NCBI RefSeq assembly: GCF_947502445.1
Contig: NZ_CANMZW010000029.1
Span: 1-64,000, forward strand
Origin: an uncultured Brevibacillus sp.
Lineage (GTDB): Bacteria > Bacillota > Bacilli > Brevibacillales > Brevibacillaceae
Length of the DNA: 64,000 nucleotides
Direction: 5' to 3'
Position 1 is the first letter of the stretch. The number at the start of each line of letters is the position of its first letter. This document shows, piece by piece, positions 47,579 through 55,896 of the stretch. The position numbers and the translations under genes are program-made. Below the pieces are notes generated by a model. That model did no database searches. It was not told the DNA's origin and saw only the letters and a program-made list of their open reading frames with translations.

Positions 47579-49996
47579 TTACAGCTTTATCCGTTGTAGT
47601 CGCAATGCGTTGAGGACTACGGATACGGAGCTGAATGCCATCGCTGCTCCTGCGAGCCAAGGAGCCAGGAATCCTAGAGCTGCGAACGGAATGCCCAATG
47701 TGTTGTAGGCAAATGCCCAGAACAGGTTTTGCTTGATGTTGCGGATGGTGCGTTTGCTCATTTCGATTGCGTCAGCGACACTCGTGAGCTCGCCGCGCAT
47801 GAGTGTAATATCGGCTGCCTCCATCGCCACATCTGTTCCTGTTCCGATCGCCATGCCGATATCCGCAGTGGCGAGCGCTGGAGCGTCATTGATTCCATCG
47901 CCGACCATGGCTACCTTTTTGCCTGCTGCTTGCAGCTTTTTCACTTCAGCTGCCTTGCCTTCGGGCAGGACTTCGGCGATTACGTGATCGATACCTGCCT
48001 CACGTGCGATCGCCTCGGCAGTTTGCCGGTTGTCGCCCGTCATCATGATGACCGTGAGTCCCATTGCCTTCATACGTTCCACTGCTTGCTTCGAGGTTGG
48101 TTTAATCGTATCGGCTACGGCGATCAGTCCTGCCAGCTTGCCATCGACGACAGCGAGCATCGCCGTTTTTCCCGATTGCTCCAGGCGAAGCATCGTATCG
48201 GTTACAGCCTGGTACGAAATCTGGTTTTGCTCCAACAGTCGGCGAGTACCTACCAGAACTTCTTTACCCGCTACTACAGCTCGAATACCAAAACCGGGAA
48301 TCGCTTCAAACGAAGTGGTGTCTGCCAAAACAATGCCTTTTTCTGCTATGCCACGAACAATGGCTTGTGCCAGTGGGTGCTCGGAATTTTTCTCGGCAGC
48401 TCCAACAAGCGCGAGCAATTCCTGCTCCTCGATAGCAAAGGTAATGACATCCGTCAGCTCAGGCTCACCTTTTGTAACCGTGCCCGTTTTATCAAGAACG
48501 ATCGTATCCAGGTGATGGGCAGTCTCAAGATGCTCCCCACCCTTGAACAAAATGCCCAGCTCAGCCGCACGTCCTGACCCTGCCATGATTGAGGTTGGTG
48601 TCGCCAGACCAAGTGCACACGGGCAAGCGATAACCAGAACTGCAATGGCTTTTTCCAATGCCTCAGCAAAATTGCCGGGCATGACTGCGAAATACCAGAC
48701 CAGGAAGGTAATGATCGCAATTCCGACCACAATAGGAACGAAAATCCCAGAAATGCTGTCTGCCAGACGTTGAATTGGAGCTTTGGTACCCTGTGCCTCT
48801 TCTACGACCTTGATAATTTGCGCCAATGCGGTTTCTTTTCCTACTTTTGTCGCCTGGACCTTCAAGAAGCCGTTTTTATTGAGCGTGGCACCGATGACCG
48901 TATCTCCGGCTGCTTTATCTACAGGAATGCTTTCTCCAGTCAGCATGGATTCATCGACAGCTGATTGGCCTTCCAAAACGATTCCATCTACAGGTACTTT
49001 GTCTCCAGGCTTCACGTGTACGATATCGCCCAGTCGAACATCCTCTACGGGTATCGTCATTTCGACGCCATCCCGAACGACTACTGCTGTTTTCGCTTGC
49101 AATCCCATCAGCTTGCGAATCGCTTCTGATGAACGACCTTTGGCTTTTACCTCGAATAGTTTACCCAAGAGGATCAACGTGATCAAAACGGCGCTGGTCT
49201 CGAAGTAAAGCTCAAGCATATGACCATGAGTACCGATTGAAGAGATGGCTACATACAAACTGTAAAAGTAAGCGGCTGAAGTACCGAGAGCGACCAGCAC
49301 ATCCATGTTGGCACTCTTGTTACGCAGTGCTTTGTACGCTCCCACGTAAAACTGTGCCCCGATAATGAATTGAACCGGTGTCGCCAAAGCCAGCTGCACC
49401 CACGGATTCATCAAAAATTCCGGCAGCCAGATGAACGAGGTGAAGGAAAAGTGACTTACCATCGACCACAGCAGTGGCAGTGAGAGCACCATGGAAATCC
49501 AGAACTTCCTCGTCTGACGCTGAATCTCTGCTGCGCGACGGTCTACTTTTTCCGCATCATTGCCCTCTTCCTTGCGAGCAGCCTGGTAGCCGAGCTTTTC
49601 AACCTTTTGAATCAAATCGGACACGCCGATATGGGATGAATCGTACTCGACTGTGGCCATCTCCAATGCCAGATTGACGTTGGCCTTGAGAACACCGGGC
49701 ATTTTACTGAGCCCTTTCTCAATCCGGGTCGAACAAGCGGCACATGTCATGCCAGTGATATTCAGCTCTACCTTGTCAGCTGCTACTCCATACCCGAGCG
49801 ATTCAATTTTTGTGCGTATATCATCGAGGTTAGTTAATGCCGGGTCATAGACGACTGTCGACTTTTCCAGAGCCAAATTGACATTGGCAGTCTCTACGCC
49901 ATCCATCTTCTTCAAGCCCTTTTCAATTCGAAGCGCACATGCTGCACATGTCATTCCTGTAATCGGAACAGTGGCCTCTGCTGTTTTGGCACTCAT
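47579..49996 (-). CDS. copA: Copper-exporting P-type ATPase CopA
   Basis: The 805-residue P1B-type pump has two N-terminal copper domains, GMTCAAC at residues 14-20 and 82-88, a TGESIPVDK actuator motif, the CPC membrane copper site in ACPCALGLATP, phosphorylation site LDKTGTVTKGEP, HP in SEHPLA, and GDGINDAPALA. It expels Cu(I). The length equals that of Bacillus CopA. Start ATG after GGGGGAATTATT. Two CsoR-type operators lie just upstream. Confidence 0.96.
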   Translation of the reverse strand: MSAKTAEATVPITGMTCAACALRIEKGLKKMDGVETANVNLALEKSTVVYDPALTNLDDIRTKIESLGYGVAADKVELNITGMTCAACSTRIEKGLSKMPGVLKANVNLALEMATVEYDSSHIGVSDLIQKVEKLGYQAARKEEGNDAEKVDRRAAEIQRQTRKFWISMVLSLPLLWSMVSHFSFTSFIWLPEFLMNPWVQLALATPVQFIIGAQFYVGAYKALRNKSANMDVLVALGTSAAYFYSLYVAISSIGTHGHMLELYFETSAVLITLILLGKLFEVKAKGRSSEAIRKLMGLQAKTAVVVRDGVEMTIPVEDVRLGDIVHVKPGDKVPVDGIVLEGQSAVDESMLTGESIPVDKAAGDTVIGATLNKNGFLKVQATKVGKETALAQIIKVVEEAQGTKAPIQRLADSISGIFVPIVVGIAIITFLVWYFAVMPGNFAEALEKAIAVLVIACPCALGLATPTSIMAGSGRAAELGILFKGGEHLETAHHLDTIVLDKTGTVTKGEPELTDVITFAIEEQELLALVGAAEKNSEHPLAQAIVRGIAEKGIVLADTTSFEAIPGFGIRAVVAGKEVLVGTRRLLEQNQISYQAVTDTMLRLEQSGKTAMLAVVDGKLAGLIAVADTIKPTSKQAVERMKAMGLTVIMMTGDNRQTAEAIAREAGIDHVIAEVLPEGKAAEVKKLQAAGKKVAMVGDGINDAPALATADIGMAIGTGTDVAMEAADITLMRGELTSVADAIEMSKRTIRNIKQNLFWAFAYNTLGIPFAALGFLAPWLAGAAMAFSSVSVVLNALRLQRIKL

Positions 49997-50015
49997 AATA
50001 ATTCCCCCGTCACAG

Positions 50016-50032
50016 ATACCCTCTTGGGGTAT
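50016..50032 (-). promoter_or_regulatory. CsoR-type copper operator, proximal
   Basis: ATACCCTCTTGGGGTAT is an almost perfect dyad matching the TACCC-N4-GGGGTA form bound by CsoR. Confidence 0.75.
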
Positions 50033-50086
50033 ATTTTATCGTATTGTTCCCCTGCAGGTCAATTCTTATCACACCTCAATAATACA

Positions 50087-50103
50087 ATACCCCCCAAGGG
50101 TAT
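50087..50103 (-). promoter_or_regulatory. CsoR-type copper operator, distal
   Basis: ATACCCCCCAAGGGTAT is a second 17-bp dyad of the same type, 71 bp from the first. No csoR gene is in the window. Confidence 0.7.
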
Positions 50104-50159
50104 ATCAAGTGGTTTTTTGCCTAAAAATAAAAAAATCTCTCCTTGAGGGAGAGACCGAA

Positions 50160-50555
50160 TCATTCACTTAATGAATTTTTGATCAGTTTAAAGCGTTCAT
50201 TGATCATTTCATGGGCATTAAAGTTTTTGAAAGATGCCGCCTTGGAAGCAAAGCTGGCAAAATTCAAGCCTGCCCCAAATATTTGCAGTGCTCCGTCAGC
50301 AAGCTTCCCGTTTTTCAAGGCGTCGATCCCATCTTCTATGAAATTATTGCTCTCATCCAGATGGCAATCCGCGATATATTTTTGACCTTCGTGAAACAAT
50401 TTCAAGTTCTCAAGGATTTGATTCGCTGTTTTCTCGGATATATCTGCATCAATCTCAATCAGCATATCGTTGATGGGTTTTACCAATCTGCCATACAAGC
50501 TGTCGTGTTCTTGGCAAGACAATGCGATCTGCTCACGTAGTTCTTTTGCTTTCAT
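50160..50555 (-). CDS. Unknown soluble helical protein, 131 residues
   Basis: I do not recognise this protein. It is acidic and helical, with heptad-like stretches (KANQILENLKLFHEGQKYIADCHLDE) and a small hydrophobic segment (GALQIFGAGLNFASFASKAASF) too short and mixed for a clear membrane helix. The ATG at 50555 lies 10 nt after AAAAGGAG; an ATG three codons upstream is too close to it. It stands alone between copA and psuG, and its AT-rich flanks differ a little from neighbours, which may indicate transfer. Confidence 0.6.
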   Translation of the reverse strand: MKAKELREQIALSCQEHDSLYGRLVKPINDMLIEIDADISEKTANQILENLKLFHEGQKYIADCHLDESNNFIEDGIDALKNGKLADGALQIFGAGLNFASFASKAASFKNFNAHEMINERFKLIKNSLSE

Positions 50556-50679
50556 TTCCACCATACTCCTTTTCGTAAATGTTGGAATGCAATACCTCTA
50601 CGAGATTTAGTGTATTCCTTTTAAAATACTTTGTAAACATTATTATTTAATATATCACAAAAATCACAGTTGTAGCATG

Positions 50680-50710
50680 CAAAAAGCCCTCGGTTGATTC
50701 CCGAGGGCTT
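50680..50710 (-). terminator. Intrinsic terminator of the psuKG operon
   Basis: AAGCCCTCGG and CCGAGGGCTT pair perfectly around TTGATTC; the minus strand runs on as TTTTTG. Confidence 0.85.
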
Positions 50711-50723
50711 GGTCTATCGTTTA

Positions 50724-51650
50724 TTATTTGCTTTCGTTTGCTTTTTGCTGGTAAGCAGCCGCTACCTTCGCAGCTACTTCGGCATTGTGTTTCACCAGTG
50801 CGATGTTTGTTTGCAAGCTTTTGCCTGCTGTCAGTTCTTTCACTTTTGCAAGCAAGAACGGTGTTACTTTTTTACCAGCGATGTTGTTCTCTTTTGCTTC
50901 CGTGAGAGCTTGCAGGATTACCGCTTCGATTTCCTTGTGATCCAGGGCGTCAGACTCAGGCACAGGGTTTGCGATGATCAAACCGCCCTTGAGTCCCAGA
51001 TCCCATTTCGTATTCATCAAAGCTCCTACTTCTTCAGGAGTGTCCAGACGGAAATCTACACCAAATCCGCTTTCGCGGGCAAAGAAGGATGGGAATTCAG
51101 CTGTGCGGTAGCCTACTACCGGAACCCCTTGGGTTTCCAGGTATTCCAGTGTGCGACCGATATCCAGGATGGATTTTGCGCCTGCACATACTACCGCTAC
51201 GTTTGTTTGCGCCAGCTCAGTCAGGTCAGCAGATACGTCCCATGTGATCTCGCCATCGCGGTGAACTCCACCGATACCACCAGTTGCAAACATGTGGATG
51301 CCTGCCAGCTCAGCTGCGATCATGGTAGCTGCTACTGTTGTCGCACCGATTTTACCGCTGGACAGAATGTAAGGGAAGTCACGACGGCTCACTTTTTCTA
51401 CCGATTGGTTGGTCGCAAACTCTTCCAGCTCAGCCTCAGTCAAACCGATTTTGATTTTGCCGTTCATGATCCCGATTGTAGCTGGTACCGCTCCGTTGTC
51501 ACGAATGATTTGTTCTACTTCTTTTGCCATCTCAATGTTTTGTGGATATGGCATACCGTGCGAAATGATCGTTGTCTCAAGTGCAACTACCGGCAAATTG
51601 TTCTCCAGTGCATGGCGTACTTCTTCAGTAAAGGTCAAGTATTGTTTCAT
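50724..51650 (-). CDS. psuG: Pseudouridine-5'-phosphate glycosidase
   Basis: The 308-residue enzyme has the PsuG hallmarks VALETTIISHGMPYPQN at the start, DFPYILSSGKIGATTVAATMIAAELAGIHMFATGGIGGVHRDGE and TPEEVGALMNTKWDLGLKGGLIIANPVPE. It splits pseudouridine 5'-phosphate into uracil and ribose 5-phosphate. It begins 3 bp after the kinase stop, so the two work in sequence on pseudouridine from RNA turnover. Confidence 0.95.
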   Translation of the reverse strand: MKQYLTFTEEVRHALENNLPVVALETTIISHGMPYPQNIEMAKEVEQIIRDNGAVPATIGIMNGKIKIGLTEAELEEFATNQSVEKVSRRDFPYILSSGKIGATTVAATMIAAELAGIHMFATGGIGGVHRDGEITWDVSADLTELAQTNVAVVCAGAKSILDIGRTLEYLETQGVPVVGYRTAEFPSFFARESGFGVDFRLDTPEEVGALMNTKWDLGLKGGLIIANPVPESDALDHKEIEAVILQALTEAKENNIAGKKVTPFLLAKVKELTAGKSLQTNIALVKHNAEVAAKVAAAYQQKANESK

Positions 51651-51653
51651 TTC

Positions 51654-52754
51654 TTATCGCTCCTTTTCGTATTGTTCAACTGTCCGTTCCAGTTGATCTG
51701 CTTTGAGTAATGGGGATACCGACTGCTCCGTCTGCAATGTCAGGGCAGAAGCTGCCAGTCCGAGTCGGCAAGCTTTTTCGAACGATTCTCCATTCACGAT
51801 CCCGTACAACAGCCCGGAAGCAAAGGCATCTCCTGCTCCCGTCACATCGACTACTTCCGTTGGATACGGGGTCAAATGCTCAGATACGTTTTCTGATTGA
51901 TAATAAATTCCTTGTTCACCCATGGTAACGATGACGTGCTTGACGCCTCGTTCCCTGATTTTGGCGCACGCCTCGGCACATTCCTCGATCGAGCTGATCG
52001 TCATGCCGGAGAGCAGCTCTGCCTCTTCGCGATTGGGCAAGATCGCTTCTACTCCGTCCAGGCGCTGTGGCAGCTTTTTTGCTTTTGCAGAAGAGACTGG
52101 GTCAATGAACAGCGCAATGCCTTCCTCGCGACACCGCTCGATGATGTAAGCCAGACAATCTTCAGGTACGTTCGTATCAAGGAAGATCGCGCTGGCTGCT
52201 GCAATATGCGACCATTTATCCGCGAACATTTCTGGTGTCAATGCATCGTAAATATCCATATTGGCCAGCGAAACGACCATTTCTCCGTCGATATCAAGTA
52301 GCGCCGTGTAGGTGCCTGTCCGCTGGGCTTTTAAACGCCATACCTGGCTAATATCCACATCGTGCTTTCTCGTCTCCTGCACGATCCATTCGCCTTCCTT
52401 GTCTTCGCCAATACTGGTAAAAAGGGAAGTATTGCAGCCGAGTCGCCCCAGATTTTCGGCGATGTTTCGCGCCACCCCTCCGCACGACTCCATGATCGTA
52501 ACCGGATTGGATGAGTGCAGACGCACCTTTTGCTTCCCTCGCGCTTTACGGTCCAGATTCGCTCCACCAATGCAAGCGATCAAGCCCTCGTCGCGCAAAA
52601 TATAGGCACGTCCTTTGATTTCGCCGCGCTTGGTCAGCTGGGCAATATAGCCTGCGACAGCTGAACGGGAAATTCCGATCAGGTCCGCTAGCTCCTGCTG
52701 GCTAATAAAAGGGTTATGCCGAATATGATGCAAAATCTGCATTTCCTTGTCCAC
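51654..52754 (-). CDS. psuK: Pseudouridine kinase with N-terminal HTH
   Basis: The 366-residue protein joins a winged HTH of about 60 residues (MQILHHIRHNPFISQQELADLIGISRSAVAGYIAQL) to a PfkB carbohydrate kinase. The kinase part shows CGGVARNIAENLGRLG and the catalytic DVTGAGDAFASG. The kinase phosphorylates pseudouridine for PsuG. The fused HTH suggests the kinase also regulates its operon, as in other DeoR/Lrp-headed PfkB proteins. GTG at 52754 follows AAAGGAGGATGACT; an ATG six bases upstream is too near the ribosome site. Confidence 0.88.
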   Translation of the reverse strand: MDKEMQILHHIRHNPFISQQELADLIGISRSAVAGYIAQLTKRGEIKGRAYILRDEGLIACIGGANLDRKARGKQKVRLHSSNPVTIMESCGGVARNIAENLGRLGCNTSLFTSIGEDKEGEWIVQETRKHDVDISQVWRLKAQRTGTYTALLDIDGEMVVSLANMDIYDALTPEMFADKWSHIAAASAIFLDTNVPEDCLAYIIERCREEGIALFIDPVSSAKAKKLPQRLDGVEAILPNREEAELLSGMTISSIEECAEACAKIRERGVKHVIVTMGEQGIYYQSENVSEHLTPYPTEVVDVTGAGDAFASGLLYGIVNGESFEKACRLGLAASALTLQTEQSVSPLLKADQLERTVEQYEKER

Positions 52755-52795
52755 AGTCATCCTCCTTTCTCGTTTGTTAGCATTCACAGCTTTCG

Positions 52796-52836
52796 TTTAC
52801 AAACAAAAGTTTATCACAAGGACATTTGTTTGTAAA
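52796..52836 (-). promoter_or_regulatory. psuK promoter inside a perfect 12-bp dyad
   Basis: TTTACAAACAAA (52796-52807) and TTTGTTTGTAAA (52825-52836) are perfect arms. On the minus strand TTTACA (52831-52836) is the -35 and TAAACT (52808-52813) the -10 with 17-bp spacing, so a protein bound to both arms would lock the promoter. Confidence 0.75.
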
Positions 52837-52936
52837 ATAAAAAATCGTAAAGTGCACACTTCCTTAGACTGGATACGGATGTTATTTTGCAGAGTCGCAA
52901 ACACTATTCCATGAAATAAAGCCAAGGGGGATTATA

Positions 52937-53098
52937 ATGTCTGAAAAGCGTACTTCCATGAAGCAAAATAAGCCAAAGGAATATTTCTATTTTGACCTGT
53001 CAGATGAAGGACATGAAAAACTTTTGCAAAAAGAACTCGCCGAAGCAAACGATAATCCCCTCGGCCCTTTAGATGAAGTAACGAAAATTGAGTACTAA
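52937..53098 (+). CDS. 53-residue unknown small protein
   Basis: ATG after GCCAAGGGGGATTATA. The product is charged and soluble (MSEKRTSMKQNKPKEYFYFD, ending DEVTKIEY) with a middle acidic helix (DEGHEKLLQKELAEAND). A terminator follows 25 bp after the stop, supporting a real single-gene unit. I do not recognise the family. Confidence 0.6.
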   Translation: MSEKRTSMKQNKPKEYFYFDLSDEGHEKLLQKELAEANDNPLGPLDEVTKIEY

Positions 53099-53123
53099 CC
53101 ATCCCAGCTCTCCCCTTTCAAGT

Positions 53124-53159
53124 CCTGACGGCCACACTCGCCTCAGGTTTTTCTTTTTT
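53124..53159 (+). terminator. Intrinsic terminator of the 53-residue gene
   Basis: CCTGACGGC pairs with GCCTCAGG (one bulge) and is followed by TTTTTCTTTTTT. Confidence 0.75.
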
Positions 53160-53170
53160 CTGGGCACGAT

Positions 53171-53216
53171 TTGACAAGATCACTCACATCGTGTACGATT
53201 ATCTTAAATTAAAGAT
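53171..53216 (+). promoter_or_regulatory. Promoter and operator of the MarR-type gene
   Basis: TTGACA, 17 bp, TACGAT, then the dyad ATCTTAAATTAAAGAT (53201-53216) across the start point: autorepression is likely. Confidence 0.7.
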
Positions 53217-53252
53217 ATTTAAATTTCCTTCGATCTGAAAGGAGGGGCATTC

Positions 53253-53699
53253 ATGTCGGAGCAATCGATACGTAATGACTCCCTTGATCTTTTTGTCGTT
53301 CTTTCACGTTCATATAACTGGGTGATGGCACACTCCAATCGCAATATTCGTCAGCATGGGCTAAATCCAACGGAGTTTGGCGTTCTGGAGGTTCTCTACC
53401 ATAAAGGACCACAGCCCTTGCAGCAAATTGGGGAAAAGATCCTGATCTCCAGCGGAAACATCACTTACGTTGTGGACAAACTAGAGAAAAAGCAGCTTTT
53501 GATTCGCAAGCCCTGTTCTGCGGATCGCCGTGTCATCTATGCAGAGCTGACGGAAAAGGGAAATCAGTTTTTGGCTGATATTTTCCCCTCTCATCAAGAG
53601 ATGATTGAACAAGCGGTAAGCGGTCTAACTCCTGAGGAACAGAGACAAGCGACTGAGCTCTTAAAAAAGCTGGGGCGAGCGGCGCAGGATAGCTATTAG
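53253..53699 (+). CDS. MarR-family regulator, MhqR-like
   Basis: The 148-residue protein is a winged-helix MarR regulator (PTEFGVLEVLYHKGPQPLQQIGEKILISSGNITYVVDKLEKKQLLIRKPCSADRRVIYAELTEKG). It resembles MhqR, which represses azoreductase and DoxX-type genes in response to quinones. One Cys (Cys89 region, KPCSADRR) is present. It heads a cluster of azoR, doxX and pirin, whose operators match its own, so it probably represses all. ATG after AAAGGAGGGGCATTC. Confidence 0.88.
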   Translation: MSEQSIRNDSLDLFVVLSRSYNWVMAHSNRNIRQHGLNPTEFGVLEVLYHKGPQPLQQIGEKILISSGNITYVVDKLEKKQLLIRKPCSADRRVIYAELTEKGNQFLADIFPSHQEMIEQAVSGLTPEEQRQATELLKKLGRAAQDSY

Positions 53700-53733
53700 T
53701 ATAGAAGCAAAAATGAATGCGCAAAAAAGGTAT

Positions 53734-53773
53734 TGACAAAATACCTTGCTCATAATAATCTTAAATTTAAGAT
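53734..53773 (+). promoter_or_regulatory. Promoter and operator of the azoreductase gene
   Basis: TTGACA followed after 17 bp by a TAATCT-like -10, overlapped by the perfect palindrome ATCTTAAATTTAAGAT (53758-53773). Confidence 0.75.
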
Positions 53774-53824
53774 TTACATCTTTGAGGTTAGCAACTTACG
53801 ATTAGAAAGGGGAATATTTTTTTC

Positions 53825-54451
53825 ATGAGTAACGTACTTTTTATTAAAGCAAATGATCGCCCTGTTGAACAGGCTACTAGCGTAAAGCTGTACGAAGCTT
53901 TCGTAAAATCCTACAAGGAATCTCATCCAAACGATACCGTTACTGAGGTGGATCTGTTCGCAGAAAACTTGCCATACTACGGCAACGATCTGATCACTGC
54001 TATGTTCAAAGCAGGTCGTGGCATGGAGCTGACTGCTGATGAACAAAAAGGTGCAGACTACGTTAACAAATATTTGAACCAATTTGCAGCAGCTGACAAA
54101 GTAGTTATCGCATACCCAATGTGGAACTTCACCGTTCCGGCTGTTCTGCACACATACATGGACTATCTGTCCCAAGCAGGCAAAACATTCAAATACACGC
54201 CAGAAGGTCCAGTAGGTCTGATGGGCGACAAAAAAGTAGCTCTCTTGACTGCTCGCGGTGGCGTTTACTCCGAAGGACCAATGGCAGCAATCGAGCTGGC
54301 TACCAAATACGTGAAAACAATCCTCGGCTTCTGGGGTATCAGCAACGTAACTGAAGTGGTTGTAGAAGGTCACAATCAATTCGCAGACAAAGCAGAAGAA
54401 ATCATTCATGCTGGTGTTGTAAAAGCAGCTCAACTGGCGGAAACTTTCTAA
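53825..54451 (+). CDS. azoR: FMN-dependent NADH-azoreductase
   Basis: The 208-residue flavodoxin-like enzyme has LFIKANDRPVEQATSVKLYEAF with the phosphate loop, the AYPMWNFTVPAVLHTYMDYLSQAGKTF segment with the MWNF flavin motif and TARGGVYSEGP. Azoreductases of this type reduce quinones, protecting against quinone and thiol stress. The MhqR-like palindrome sits at its promoter. Confidence 0.93.
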   Translation: MSNVLFIKANDRPVEQATSVKLYEAFVKSYKESHPNDTVTEVDLFAENLPYYGNDLITAMFKAGRGMELTADEQKGADYVNKYLNQFAAADKVVIAYPMWNFTVPAVLHTYMDYLSQAGKTFKYTPEGPVGLMGDKKVALLTARGGVYSEGPMAAIELATKYVKTILGFWGISNVTEVVVEGHNQFADKAEEIIHAGVVKAAQLAETF

Positions 54452-54471
54452 AGGCCCGCCAGCCTTTTTTT
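54434..54471 (+). terminator. Terminator overlapping the end of azoR
   Basis: CTGGCGG, still within the last azoR codons, pairs with CCGCCAG after the stop, then CCTTTTTTT. Confidence 0.75.
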
Positions 54472-54478
54472 CAAGTAA

Positions 54479-54494
54479 TATCTTAAATTCAAAA
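54479..54494 (+). promoter_or_regulatory. Degenerate MhqR-like operator before doxX
   Basis: ATCTTAAATTCAAAAT keeps the left half of the azoR palindrome exactly and part of the right half. Confidence 0.5.
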
Positions 54495-54529
54495 TACTAT
54501 AATTTAAAACATTTAAGGAGAGATGAAAA

Positions 54530-54919
54530 ATGATGGATCTTGGCTTGCTTATCATTCGTTTGGTGATTGGACTGTTGTTCGTAGGTCATGGCGCACAAAA
54601 ACTGTTTGGCTGGTTTGGCGGTTATGGATTAAAAGGAACTGGCGGATGGTTAGATTCAATCGGCGTGAAACCTGGTGTCGCGATGGCACTCGTTGCCGGA
54701 CTCGGTGAGCTTGTCGGAGGACTGTTGTTTGCAACTGGTGTTGGATTCTGGGCGGGTGCGATCCTGATTGCGATTACCATGCTCGTAGCTATTGTAAAAG
54801 TACACGGTCAAAACGGTCTGTGGGTAACCCAAAACGGCTATGAATACAATCTTGCTTTGATCGCAGTTGCAATCGGTCTTGCTTTGGTTGGACCTGGCAC
54901 ATACGTTCTGTTTTCATAA
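54530..54919 (+). CDS. DoxX-family membrane protein
   Basis: The 129-residue protein has four hydrophobic helices and the DoxX head LGLLIIRLVIGLLFVGHGAQKLFGWFGGYG. The Bacillus relative MhqP is part of the quinone-stress regulon. Exact role unknown; DoxX proteins are linked to redox homeostasis at the membrane. ATG 54530 or 54533 after TAAGGAGAGATGAAAA. It precedes pirin by 53 bp. Confidence 0.9.
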   Translation: MMDLGLLIIRLVIGLLFVGHGAQKLFGWFGGYGLKGTGGWLDSIGVKPGVAMALVAGLGELVGGLLFATGVGFWAGAILIAITMLVAIVKVHGQNGLWVTQNGYEYNLALIAVAIGLALVGPGTYVLFS

Positions 54920-54972
54920 ATAAGCAGTGAAATCCCGAATACGATTCTTAATGCTAAGGGAGGAAATGACCA

Positions 54973-55746
54973 ATGGATATTCAAGTCTACACGCAAGCAT
55001 ATCAAGCACAAGGACATTTCGGAAACGGAGAAATTGTAGAATACAAACCGATTGGCTTTCCTCACGAAGACTCTGTCGTCAAACGGGTTGGACCACTGTT
55101 CTACTGGGCTTGGGCCAAATCTTTAAAAACCTTTGAAATCCCTCTGCACCCGCACTCTGGTTTTGAAATTCTTTCTTATGTACTGAACGGAACCGTGGGT
55201 CACCGTGATACCCTAGGCAATCTGCAAGAGGTGACTACGGGTGGCGTGCAGATTATGCAAACAGGCTCCGGCGCACAGCACGCGGAAGAGCTGGGCAAGG
55301 ATACTGAAATGTTCCAAATCTGGTTTGAGCCGCATCTGGCGAAAAGCACAAAGCTGCCACCGACCTACAATCAATACGATCATGAGGACTTTCCTACTGA
55401 CGAGGTAAACGGTGTCATTGTGAAGAAAATCATTGGGCAAGCAGCACCGATTCAACTGATTACCGACTCTTTGATGAATGATATCACGATCCCGGCAGGA
55501 CAATCGTTTGAGCCCTACTTGCCAGCAGATTATGCCCACTCTGTCGTAGTTGTCTCAGGTACAGGTACAGTCACAGATGCAAACGCACCTACAGCACATG
55601 CCGTTACGATCAAAAAAGGGGATTTTGTCGTCGCCTCAGCTGAGAAAAGCAGTACCGCTGTTTACCAGGCCTCTGCTGATGCTCCGCTCCGTCTGGTGCT
55701 GATTCAAGTCCCAACGGAAGTCGACTATCCGCTCTACCGCAAATAA
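54973..55746 (+). CDS. Pirin-family bicupin protein
   Basis: The 257-residue protein has the pirin N-domain with metal ligands HPHSGFEILSYVLNGTVGHRDTLGN and GVQIMQTGSGAQHAE, then EMFQIWFEPHL and a C-terminal cupin. Bacterial pirins can act as quercetin-type dioxygenases or regulators. Position in the MhqR-like cluster suggests a role in quinone or aromatic stress. ATG after AAGGGAGGAAATGACCA; a terminator closes the operon. Confidence 0.9.
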   Translation: MDIQVYTQAYQAQGHFGNGEIVEYKPIGFPHEDSVVKRVGPLFYWAWAKSLKTFEIPLHPHSGFEILSYVLNGTVGHRDTLGNLQEVTTGGVQIMQTGSGAQHAEELGKDTEMFQIWFEPHLAKSTKLPPTYNQYDHEDFPTDEVNGVIVKKIIGQAAPIQLITDSLMNDITIPAGQSFEPYLPADYAHSVVVVSGTGTVTDANAPTAHAVTIKKGDFVVASAEKSSTAVYQASADAPLRLVLIQVPTEVDYPLYRK

Positions 55747-55788
55747 TCTTGTTTGCAACCATGCAATTCTTCCCTCTATCTTCTATAT

Positions 55789-55818
55789 AAGACCGTTCCT
55801 CCTGGGGCGGTCTTTTTT
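55789..55818 (+). terminator. Intrinsic terminator of the doxX-pirin unit
   Basis: AGACCG and CGGTCT pair around TTCCTCCTGGGG, then TTTTTT. Confidence 0.75.
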
Positions 55819-55896
55819 GCATAAATTTCCTTTTGCCATGAGACATTATGTAAGGAACTTGAACATGTGAGTATCGATTTGGAAAGGAAGCGAAAC

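Noticed and set aside
53774..54433. Open frame of 219 codons on the minus strand over azoR
   Set aside because: Cys/Phe-rich shadow of the azoreductase.
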